A DNA stretch of 64,000 bases from Cyrtodaria siliqua (lineage: Eukaryota > Mollusca > Bivalvia > Adapedonta > Hiatellidae): NCBI GenBank assembly GCA_037043455.1, contig JAWPHD010011506.1:1-64000 (forward strand), written 5' to 3'. Positions 25,721 to 35,114 of this stretch are shown piece by piece; within the stretch, counting starts at the first letter, position 1, and the number at the start of each line of letters is the position of its first letter. Under the pieces are notes generated by a model. It did not search any database. It was not told the DNA's origin and saw only the letters and a list, made by a program, of their open reading frames with translations. The position numbers were made by a program, and so were the translations under genes.

Positions 25721-26390
25721 GAGCCTATTTCTAACCTAGATATACTAAAATGGGTTAAGCAGTTAAGCATACAAGACTTCAGGGGAGTATTTAGCAAAAA
25801 TACAATACAAACGAAATATATGAGAATGTGGCGTATTATTAATCTTGATGATTTTACTGGACTTGGTACACACTAGACTTGTTACACACTGGACTTGGTA
25901 CACAATGGACTTGGTACACACTGGACTTGGTACACAATGAACTTGGTACAAACTGGACTTGGTACACACTGGACTTGTTACACACTGGACTTGGTACACA
26001 CTGGACTTGGTACACAGTGGACTTGGTACACACTGGACTTGTTACACACTGGACTTAGTACACACTGGACTTGGTACACACTGGACTTGGTACACAATGG
26101 ATTTGGTACACACTGAACTTGGTACACACTGGACTTGGTACACATTAAATTTGTTACACACTGGACTTGGTACACACTGGACTTGTTACTGCGATCATTA
26201 TTATTTTGATCCGTTTGGCCTAAGTCCGCCAAAAGATGTTTCAACTTACATACCTGACATAAAATACAACACTATTCCGTATCGAGAAGAAACAAGTGTA
26301 CTGTGTGGGTATTTCTGTTTCTTCTTTAAAAAGTTGCAAGAAGGATATAGTTTGTCTGATATTCTTCATAAAAATATTAAAACCTTATAA
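25721..26390 (+). pseudogene. Polinton/Maverick adenovirus-type cysteine protease, disrupted by a minisatellite
   Basis: N-terminal part (25,721-25,876): SNLDILKWVKQL, FRGVFSKN and INLDDFTGLGTH, then a stop (TAG where TGG is expected). C-terminal part (26,169-26,390): GTHWTCY, YYFDPFG, YNTIPYR and LCGYFCFFFKK, ending at a stop. The His of THW, the acidic residue of FDPFG and the Cys of LCG sit where the adenain-type (C5/Ulp1-like) protease of Polintons has its catalytic residues. The two halves are separated by a 16-bp tandem array that repeats the codons around the catalytic His and shifts the frame. In intact elements this enzyme processes capsid proteins. Here it is dead. Confidence 0.75.
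25857..26189. repeat. 16-bp minisatellite derived from protease coding sequence
   Basis: About 21 copies of GGACTTGGTACACACT with point variants (GTTACACACT, ACACAATGG, ACACATTAAA). The unit equals the protease codons for G-L-G-T-H-W plus neighbouring bases. Because 16 is not a multiple of 3, each unit advances the frame by one, so long false open frames appear on both strands (for example 25,895-26,116 and 25,978-26,244). Confidence 0.95.
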
Positions 26391-26526
26391 ACATGATAAA
26401 TCAATAAAAAATGAAAACATAATACGATCATATTTTATCGAATCATATGTTATATATGAGTTACTGCGTTAAAGAAAAGATGATTACTGAAAATGTTAAT
26501 CCTCAGTATATGTAAATGGTATATCA

Positions 26527-26731
26527 ATGTTAAAAGCAACATGTGCATCTTGCGGTATTACTAAAACACAATAATGTTAAAAGAACACGAGGTGGAAACA
26601 TTGATATCCATAAAGCCTTACTCCCGTTATTGCCTAAAAAGGGGTTAAAAATTCCTGGTTATAAATATTGCTGTACAGGCAGATAACCTACTTCATAGTT
26701 GAGAACCATCAAATGAATTAAATGCCATTGT
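26527..26731 (+). pseudogene. Polinton-associated zinc-ribbon / phospholipase A2-like remnant
   Basis: Reads MLKATCASCGITKTQ, then in a shifted frame RGGNIDIHKALLPLLP and GLKIPGYKYC, then in another frame NLLHS and EPSNELNAI. This order (CxxC ribbon, RGGNxDIHK, PGYxYxGPGN, PxNELDAI) fits the parvovirus-type PLA2-like protein encoded by some Polintons and adintoviruses. Three frames and internal stops mean it is decayed. It is cut off by the dispersed repeat that starts at about 26,740. Its position just after the protease supports one shared element. Confidence 0.6.
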
Positions 26732-26739
26732 ATTAAAAA

Positions 26740-28303
26740 CAAGAGGCCCAAAAGAGCCTATGGACGCTCTACTGGCTAAAACGGCTCTTATATCAAGGGT
26801 TGTCAACATGAAATTCCCATCAGTATTTTTTTTAAAACATTGCAAAAACAGCAGGGATAGGATGGCTTTAGATCGCTCACCTGGTTATCATGGGCAATAA
26901 GTCAGAATTGAATTGAATTGGGTTTTAAGGCGCATCAACACATGAAAGGTTATATGGCGCCTAGCAGGCATGAACATACCAGGCTCATCCTCCATGTACA
27001 TCGAGATAAAATATGGAAAATGGGCCTAGAAGCTGTTCACCCTGAACTGCAGAGTTGCTGCAAATTATATCGTAGAAGCTCCATTTACGCTGGAGCTAAG
27101 TTTATTGTTTTTCTGCCACTGCTCTTTTGATGTGAGCGAGATGGCACCTGAAACAATGCAGGGATCATGATGAAGACCTTTAACAAAAAATGATAAAATG
27201 AACATAAATTTGGGGGTATTCTACCCCTCTGCCTACCCCTCCAAAGGGATCTGCAGTGGCCCTATTCTTTGCCCCGTGACCAAACGGGGCCCCCGGGAAC
27301 CACACGGGGCACAGCTGTGTCTAGTCTGGCATGGGTATTTTTTAATTTGTCCCACTTTCTTCTGTGAATGAAATTTCATAAAAAATGGGGGATGGTGGTG
27401 GGAGTGGGAGATGGGGAGTTGTATTAACATTCTAAACAAATATGGTAAAGATCAGATAAAAAATGAAGTTACTACAGATTTAACAAAGGAAAATACAATA
27501 TAGCATTTTTCAACAAATCAAGAGCCATAACCTGTCGTTACTAACAAGATCTAGCTTGTTTTTGAACTTGTCCAAGATTTCATTGATATACCGCGCTTTG
27601 CACAACTAGACATCATACTGAGGCTTCCTGTCAACTTTTGTAGAAATCCAACAGGCCGTTTAGGAGGAGTAGCACCGACAAGAAATTTAAAGTAAAACTG
27701 TCAAGGTGCCATAACCGCGATATGCACAACTAGACATCTTACGGATGCTTCCTGCCAAGTTTCATCTAAATCCAAGAACGCGTTTAGGAGGAGTAGCGCC
27801 GACAAGAAATTTAAAAGTAAAAATGTCAAGGGGCCGTTACTCCATCAAAACTCAACGAACCGGAAAAAACGCAATAGGCACAACTAGAAAGCATAGCTTC
27901 CTGCTAACACGGCGTTAACACAAAAAAAATAAAAATAAAATAAAAAGATTTAAAAAAAAAATGAATAAAAAAAGAATTAAAAAATAAATCAATCAAAATA
28001 AAAAAAAGTTTGAAAAGTCTAGAGCATACAGTTTGTGAAAAAGTGACCTAAACGCAAAAGTTGAACACAAAATATATTAAGTTATCTGCCCTTTGCTTGG
28101 TGGGTCTAGGTCACTTCCACATATGCTTTGTCACGTTGCGATGTACCACCCAAGATACAACTATAAGCAAATTTTGAACGGACTAGTGCATACAGTTTGT
28201 GAGAAAATGACCTAAACGCAAAACTTGAATGTTGACGTCGCCGTCGCCGCCTCCGCAGCCGCCGGAAAAGCAACACCTATGTCTCATTTTTTCTTCGAAA
28301 AGG
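26740..28303. repeat. Composite dispersed repeat with internal tandem units
   Basis: Starts at AACAAGAGGCCCAAAAGAGC and ends near CATTTTTTCTTCGAAAAGG. Two units of about 140 bp (27,600-27,835) share GCACAACTAGACATC, GGAGGAGTAGC and CGACAAGAAATTTAAA. Later units repeat GTTTGTGA(A/G)AAA and TGACCTAAACGCAAAA. The element is interrupted by a retroposon at 26,906-27,310 and abuts copy B of the 1-kb repeat. No coding content. Confidence 0.65.
26906..27310 (-). mobile_element. SINE-like retroposon, copy 1
   Basis: About 405 bp, homologous in reverse orientation to 58,488-58,901. It starts (minus strand) at GCCCCGTGTGGTTCCCGGG and ends in an (AATTC)n tail. No clear target-site duplication or polymerase III boxes were found in this copy. 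The open frame 26,918-27,130 lies wholly inside it and is not a gene. Confidence 0.8.
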
Positions 28304-28309
28304 TGAGAC

Positions 28310-29305
28310 AATATACGAACAATGTCTGTCTGATTTACCCAGACAAAAACATGGTCTAGTTATCAACATGAGCTGCTCGATATTTGCCGTGAGGTTGTGA
28401 CGCAAGTTTTAAAAAATAGATTAATTGAGACGACAACCTCATTGGCAGATGAGATGATTTATACAATAACCATCGAGCCCGAGTTAATTGCATGTGATAA
28501 CTAAGGATATATAGTATTTAATTATATCTCAAGTACGCATCCTATAGTGAATGGACGGATAGAAAGCAAATCAGATGATGCGATTCCACATATCATCATC
28601 ATTTTCCTTTTTTTCTTTTTTTTAATTGACTAAAAAAGATTTATCAATTTACAAGCAACGTAGCCACAAAACATAATACTAAAAAATACCAAATTAATGA
28701 CATATAAAACATAAATAATTAAAAATACACTGTAGTATAAATGCAATATAGACCCTAAGAGTGATTGTTTTATTAAATTATAAAAAGAACCTGTACGTAA
28801 TACTGGGATGATAATTGAAATAAGGCCCTGGTAATACAGCTTTTAATGGTAGCCTTTTCTTTTCTTTCTTATTATTGTCATTATGCTCTAGTAATTATAG
28901 CCACTGTGAGTTTTTTCCACATGATATTACGTAAGTACCTACACAGCCAGTTGTTTCCATCGATGAAAACGTCCACTATCCCAGCTTATCCAGTCACGTG
29001 ATTTCATTCCCCACTCGCCCACCCCAACTCCAGAACAAAATCATATCTCAGACGGACTTCAGGACAAAAATCATTCGTCCATCCCAACACACAGCACACA
29101 GTAATTGTACCTAAGGAAAACTTCGTCATGGTCCCCATCCCGGAAGCAATTGCTTACCACCCCCACTCCCGCTCCTACTCTAACTTATATACCTTTAACA
29201 TTTTACAACAGAAACATAAACATAATAAAACATAGTAACAACTGACCCCAGTATTTGATCATTTGATAGTTTGCTAGTCGGGGAATTAAGACCGAGACGT
29301 AAAAG
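28310..29305. repeat. 1-kb dispersed repeat, copy B (uninterrupted)
   Basis: 996 bp, same orientation as copy A (2,667-4,652). It shows the pre-insertion state of the LINE site: AGCAAATCAGATGAT here versus AAATCA, insertion, AAATCAGATGAT in copy A. Confidence 0.85.
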
Positions 29306-30067
29306 TCAAATATCATGTAATTGTTTAAGGATGTTTTTTGTTGTTGTTTTTTTTCAAAGTATTTATATACACAAACTTCAAAAATACTTATTTTCTAAAA
29401 AAAAAAAGGGGGGGGGGGGGTGCGTGGTATTAGGAAAAGGCAAGACACAGGTATTGTGTTATTTGTCTTTATCTTTTTCCAGTATATAAAGGTTTAATAT
29501 GTTTGCTAGAGAGAATTAAAATGTGTATTATCTATATGTGCATAATAACAAAATATTTGACGAGAGTATGAATTGACATATCATACTGATCCACGTTCGT
29601 GTTTACAGAATCGATCAGAATATATTGCTTAAATATAGTTGATACTGTCCAAAAATAATTTAAGGGTGTCGAAAATAGGAATATAATGTTATAAAACTTT
29701 CTTGTTATCGACACCTTCATAACACATATTCATTTAAGATAGTTTTGAACATTTTGCTATTTGTTTCTGCATGCTATATTAATATAAAGAAAGAGGTAGG
29801 GGCGGGATAGGGGTGACACCCTCTATACCTCTCTCTCTCCCCATTTCCAAATAACTTACCTGTATATTAGTGGTTTGGCTCCTTCTAGTTGCAAGAATCA
29901 CCATTCTTATGGTACCATAGATGGTACATACTACCAAAAGAGCTATTATTCTCACGTCTAAATTTCTTCCCGACGCGTAACCCAGAACTGTCAGTGAGAA
30001 CACCAATGAGTCTTGGGCATAAACGTTCTAAAGTGACATTGATATGATGACAGGTGGGTTCGGTGGG
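29306..30067. other. No recognisable gene; G homopolymer
   Basis: A run of A followed by about 13 G lies at 29,397-29,420. Nothing else is assigned. Confidence 0.5.
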
Positions 30068-30178
30068 GTTTATAATTTCCTTAAGAAGGACATACCTGGA
30101 TACGATGAGCTATTACAAAACCCTCAACACGTTTTTAATGCTGACGAATCTGGGTTCCCGCTGTCAGTAAAGTTTTAG
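30068..30178 (+). pseudogene. pogo/Tigger-like DDE transposase fragment
   Basis: One open stretch reads VYNFLKKDIPGYDELL then NPQHVFNADESGFPLSVKF before a stop. The (F/Y)N(A/M/V)DE(S/T)GFPL block is the first catalytic-Asp motif of DDE_1 transposases of the pogo/Tigger group. Only about 36 codons are recognisable; neither the DNA-binding part nor the other acidic residues were found nearby. Confidence 0.6.
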
Positions 30179-30377
30179 ACCGAGACCATCACCCGTCTAG
30201 TTGGATAGAGTGTGGCCTGCTGCAAATGTATCCATCTGTACTGATACAGTAAAAATAAAACTTTGTAGCTGCCAGTTTTGAAGTAACGTTTTCTTCATTA
30301 GGCGAACGTGTTTGTGTCCTAAATTAATATGCAAGCAGTTTTAAAGTCAAAATGAGGTAGGATTAATAAATTGAGTT

Positions 30378-30445
30378 ACTATTGTTTGTTTGTTTGTATG
30401 GTGTTTTACGTCATTTTCAACACATATAAGTTTATATATGACGGT
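30378..30445 (-). repeat. Truncated retroposon 3' end
   Basis: Reverse complement of TGTGTTGAAAATGA(C/T)GTAAAA then CACCATACAAACAA, which also ends the repeat at 47,880-47,942. Presumably a shared SINE tail. Confidence 0.6.
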
Positions 30446-30540
30446 CGATTTTTTTTTGTGGTTGAGGCAGACCACCCACTTTGTCGAGTTACTAATTTTA
30501 ATATGTTAATAAAACTAAAGATTGCCGAATATCCCTTTAA

Positions 30541-31285
30541 AGGGACACACGGCAATCGTGAAGTGTTTAATAAAGCTTGAAATTAGCGTCTCGATTTATG
30601 TATGTATGTATCACGTAAAGCAAAACATCATATGCATTATACAACTATACTACACACACAGCAATATTCTTAAAAGGCCTGTAATGAATACTTACGTCCT
30701 GTATATGCCCATGTCTACAAATAATGTATAAAACTAAGAACACACAGAGAAACAAGAGAGAGATGGTAATACTGATCTATGAACGGTTATGCAATATATG
30801 AACTGTAAACCAAAGCGGAGCGCGATTGAGTAATTTAAAGGGCAGTTAAGTAAATGTGTTTTGAATCTAAAAATATTTTAGTTATATTGGAATATGTATT
30901 ATATTAACCTATACGAATAACAATTTGTTAGAGTGTGTAAATAAACATTATAAAACAATGCAGGAGTTTGTCAAGTATGTTTATCTGGTAATAATCGAGA
31001 TGGTTTAAACATATCCCGGTAAAGTAACGTAACCCGGTTGAGGTATGGTTAACGTTATATATGTATCATTCTGACTTTAAACCTTTCTGCATATAATTAA
31101 ATAAAATGTTGAGTTTCCTTCTTTTAGTGATGGTGTTATTTAACCAACAGTTAATACTATGCAAAAACAACTTGTTTTAAGCTATTCTTATAATTATTAC
31201 TAATGACTAAACAAATGCAAGGTATATTGAAAAACTAGCTGGACGCCGTGATTGTTTTCAATAATCAAGATTGTCGTGTCTCCCT
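30541..31285. mobile_element. TTAA-flanked element, copy 2, with an internal insertion
   Basis: Starts AGGGACACACGGCAATC and ends GATTGTCGTGTCTCCCT, flanked by TTAA at 30,537-30,540 and 31,286-31,289. Its outer parts align to the 275-bp element at 23,461-23,735 (AAGTGTTTA..AAAGC, GTCTCGATTTAT, ATGCAAAAACA, ACAAATGCAAG, CCGTGATT). About 450 bp in the middle (about 30,610-31,060) has no counterpart there. It is either a later insertion or the part lost from the smaller copy. Confidence 0.7.
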
Positions 31286-31619
31286 TTAAGAAATACGAAC
31301 ATTGATATAACAATATATTTTTGTAAATATATGCTTAAAACTGATTATCTATACTTCGAATATTCTAATAATGTGTAAATATGTGTTTTCAGTCTGAAAT
31401 GATTAAGAATGACATGAAGAATGCATCAGTGCACTATGCATTTTTATATATGCAAATGCCTGTACTTTGCGTAATAGTAATTAACAGAATCGTTGGGTGC
31501 TCCAGGATATTATGTAACAGCTAATATGTACAGCAAGGTGCAATTGCGTTATATTGCCATAAGTCATAGAGACTAATTTGCTATATACAGAATCGTTACA
31601 TTTAAACTATAAGTGTTTA

Positions 31620-31995
31620 AAAGTATGTGACTGAGTTAGTGAGTTGGTGAACATAACACAATGAGTGATTGACTTACTCACTGAGTGATTGATTGACTAA
31701 ATGAGTCATTGAATACATTAGTTTTTGACATTGCCTGCATAGTTAAGTGAATAAGAGAGTAAGTGACTGATTGACTGAGTGATCAACTGAATGAGTGACT
31801 GACTATATGGCAGATTAAGTGACTGACTGACTGACTGACTGACTGACTTAATGAGTTACTGATTGAGTGATTGTGTTTGTGCATGGGTTCCTGACTGACT
31901 GGATGAGTGAACAGGTGAATGGATTAGTGAATGACTGAATGAACTATTGACCGAGTCAGTGAGCGATTGACTGCCTGAGTGGCTGAATAAGTGAT
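31620..31995. repeat. Degenerate (TGAC/TGAG)n tetranucleotide array
   Basis: Imperfect tetranucleotide repeats of TGAC, TGAG and TGAT over about 375 bp, with the purest run near 31,820-31,850. Confidence 0.85.
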
Positions 31996-32009
31996 TTACT
32001 GAGTGGGCA

Positions 32010-32470
32010 AGTGAACTGGATTGTAAAATTGAACCCCGAACTGGGTTCGAATGGTTCGAATGTTGAATACGGAAACGGTTTGGAATGTCGAATACCGAAC
32101 TCGGTTCGAATGTGGAACCCCAAACTGGTTTCGAATGTCGAACCCCGAACTAGGTTCGAATGTTGTATGCCGAACTGGGTTGGAATATCGAACCCCGAAC
32201 TGGGTTCGAAAGCTAAATATCGAACTGGGTTTGACTGTTGAATACAAAACTGGGTTTGCACGTTGAATACCAAACTTGTTAATTTAAATGTTGAATACCG
32301 ATCTGTGTTCAATTTTCGAATCCCGAACTCAGTTCTAATGACAAATACCGAACTGTGTCAGAATGTCGAACCTCAAACTGGGTTCAGATGTTGAATACTA
32401 GTCTGGGTTTGAATGTTCAATACTGAACTGGGTTTGAATATTTAATACCGAACTGGTTTTGCATGTTGAA
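32010..32470. repeat. 25-bp minisatellite
   Basis: About 18 copies of a 25-bp unit (GAATGTCGAATACCGAAC plus TGGGTTC) with point variants, purest at 32,090-32,165. The unit has no frame constraint, and open frames on both strands (32,011-32,266 plus, 31,956-32,312 minus) are by-products. Confidence 0.9.
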
Positions 32471-32514
32471 TACCTGGGTAATATCAACTACTTACAGAAG
32501 AATACGGTTGTATG

Positions 32515-33370
32515 TTTATACGGCGGTATATGCTTAGGACACACAACTTTTTATCTCGAGTGCTCGACGTTTTTTATCTTGATCCCTCAACTTTTTATCT
32601 CGAGCGCTCAACTTTTTATCTCGCCAGTACTTGACTTAAGTTTCTCGAAACAATAGACTTATTGGAGTATGCCACGTGCAGTTTAAGATTGTTATCAGAA
32701 GCACTCGAGTTAAAAGTTAAGCGTTCGATTTTAAAAAGTTGAGAAATCTAGATAAAAAGTCGAACACTCGAGATAAAAGGTCAAACGCTCAAGATAACAA
32801 AAGTTGAATGCTCAAGTAAAACAAGTCAAGCGCTCGATATAAAAAGTCGAATTGACCTTAGCTTGAAAAAAAAAAGTACGTTTAGTACATGCAACTTTTT
32901 TCATTACGTGTGTCCTAAACGTACCACTGTTTGTTTAGGACGGATAACATTTTTTTCAAGCTAATGTCAACTCGACTTTTTATATCGAGTGCTTGACTTG
33001 TTTTACTTGAGCGCTCGACTTTTTTTTATCTCTAGTACTTGATTTTTTATCTCGAGTGTTCAACTTTTTATCTCGAGTGCTCAACTTTTTAGACTCTAGC
33101 GCTCAACTTTTCACTCACCTACTTGACCCTATGAAGACGACGGTGGTACGTTTAAGACACAAAACATTTTTTTTTTCAAGCTAAAGTTAAGTCGAACACT
33201 CGCGATAAAATAAGTCGAGCGCACGAGATAACATTAGCTCGAAAGAAAAGTCCTATGTCCTAAACATGACATACCACAATAAGTCGAGATAAAAAGTCGA
33301 GTTATCGAGATAAAACGACGAGCACTCAAGATAATTTTAGCATGAAAAAAGTACTTGTGTGTCCACACTT
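32515..33370. repeat. Foldback region built from CTCGAG-containing units
   Basis: Short units of about 22 bp around TTTTTATCTCGAGTGCTCAA occur in four blocks of alternating orientation (about 32,548-32,650 plus, 32,700-32,870 minus, 32,955-33,115 plus, 33,190-33,340 minus). The middle two blocks, with flanking TTCAAGCTAA and TAAACGTAC, form a long imperfect hairpin centred near 32,925. Every block edge carries a version of TTTAGGACACA. No coding content. Confidence 0.8.
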
Positions 33371-33509
33371 TGTATAAAAGCTATCAACAAAAATCGTCGA
33401 GAGGTGCAGCTGCTGGCTGTATTCTACCAGACGCGTTCATATAGTAAAGGTCAAAGGTGAACGTCATCATATGGGACGACTAGAATAAGTTTTCAATGGG
33501 GTATTGTTT

Positions 33510-33680
33510 TTGGGAATGTCTATCGGCACGACGGTCGTGCCGATTATTTTCCTTATCGGCACGACGATCGTGCGGATAATATTCCTTATCGGCACGACGG
33601 TCGTGCGAATAATATTTCTTATCGGCACGACGGTCGTGCGAATAATATTCTTTATCCGCACGACCGTCGCGCCAGTGTAT
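33510..33680. repeat. 33-bp tandem repeat of strong hairpins
   Basis: Four to five units of 33 bp. Each contains GCACGACGGTCGTGC, an inverted repeat of 7+7 bp around one base, followed by an AT-rich spacer (AATAATATT). In the first unit the arms extend to ATCGGCACGAC / GTCGTGCCGAT. Because 33 is a multiple of 3, both strands are open (IGTTVVRIIFL repeat), but I see no sign of a gene. Confidence 0.9.
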
Positions 33681-33699
33681 CTATATGTGTTGCATCTCA

Positions 33700-35080
33700 T
33701 GTAATGTTATGTTTACGTGGAATTTAGAGCTAATACACTTTCAATAATTTAAGACTTGTATATAAATGCAAAACATTACCTACAGTACCGTTTGTTTACG
33801 TTTTGGCAAAAATGGCGTCTCGGGGACAATATGTGTGTTTCATTTTTTACCTTTAAAACACATAGTGTTCTTTCAAAATTCACACAGAGTCAAACATATC
33901 ATTCTCACATAGCCCTAAACAAATATCAATATAAGATACTTTATAGCAACAGAAATATAAGCATAACATCACATACCGCTTACATATACTTTTCGGGCAA
34001 AACCATCCATGTTCAGGAGGGAAGGTGTATTAAAATCTAAATTAATTAAAATTTACTTCTGTTTTTCAAATGCAAAGCATTGAAAACGGAGGTGAAATTG
34101 TACTCATACCGCTATTATCTATACTACAACTTCCATTAGAATTACATTTCAAGTTCAACTAAACGCAAGTACCGTTATTTCTCATTTTATAGATGGAATG
34201 TTATTAATGAGACATACATAATCACTTGTTATCTGGGAGTACTGTAAGTATACTCGAGGCGAGGACTTTAAAAACACCTCGCTAAAAATGAACAAAGATT
34301 ATACCCTAGTGTAATATTTTATTTCAAAGTCAGTTGTGAGTATAAATCATTTCACGTTCACTTCATCAAATTGTGAAATACCGGTTTTAAATATGTGATA
34401 TACAAGGGCTACTGAGACATTAGTTTAAAAGTTGCATGACATAATTATTGAAACTATATACATGAGGCTTGGTAAATACCTCGAGTATATGTCCCCGTAT
34501 TCTAACCACTAATTAAAGCACTGCGGACATTATTCAATATAATATTTACATATATTTGTTTTATATATACATAGATGATCACATACAAAAGTAAGACACG
34601 ATCTCATCAGTAGAAACACATTTTTGCAGCTTACTCGTCCTCAATATGCTTACTTTTGCACATTTTATCTAGGCTGATCCTGATATGCATGTATATTATG
34701 TTTGCCTCCTTGACAATATTGTATATGTCTCGGTTTAGGGAAGTGAACCATTAATATGCTTGCACATGTATCTAGACATCGTTACCCTTGCATACTTGAC
34801 AAACATGTACATGTATCAATATTCAGCTAATAACTTAATCTATGTATATCATTTGTGTATTTCACATATTTATCAAGTTGGTGTTGAGTATCCAACGGTA
34901 GCAGTTATATGTGCCACAAATAGGTCAAATGATGTAAAACAAAAATATATTTCTTGTAAATGTAGTCAGGCATATCATTTATCCAATTTTAACAATTCAC
35001 TACACAATAAAGTGAAATCATCCTTAAAGGTATTCTTTTCTCCAGTAAATCATTTTGCTTAATCAATATTCTGCATTTTG
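33700..35080. other. Upstream of the HEPN gene; no exon identified
   Basis: No coding exon or clear promoter was recognised. The frames at 33,756-34,040 and 34,760-35,062 carry no motif. Any 5' untranslated exon of the downstream gene should lie here or further upstream. Confidence 0.45.
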
Positions 35081-35086
35081 TTTTAG
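35081..35086 (+). promoter_or_regulatory. Predicted splice acceptor before the HEPN exon
   Basis: A pyrimidine-rich CATTTTGTTTTAG precedes GGAAGATCC. The exon would start at 35,087 with 28 untranslated bases before the ATG at 35,115. Placing the start after a 5'UTR intron is an inference. Confidence 0.5.
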
Positions 35087-35114
35087 GGAAGATCCAGACA
35101 AAGTAAACAAAAAC

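Noticed and set aside
25895..26244. Overlapping open frames on both strands with a 16-residue repeat
   Set aside because: They are generated by the 16-bp array; only the terminal GTHWTCY onward is protease sequence.
31956..32312. Long frames on both strands with repeated peptide
   Set aside because: Products of the 25-bp minisatellite. No start context, no domain, and equally open on both strands.
33467..33704. Repeat protein with IGTTVVRIIFL units
   Set aside because: A 33-bp hairpin array whose length is a multiple of three keeps both strands open. The conserved part is the DNA stem, not the peptide.
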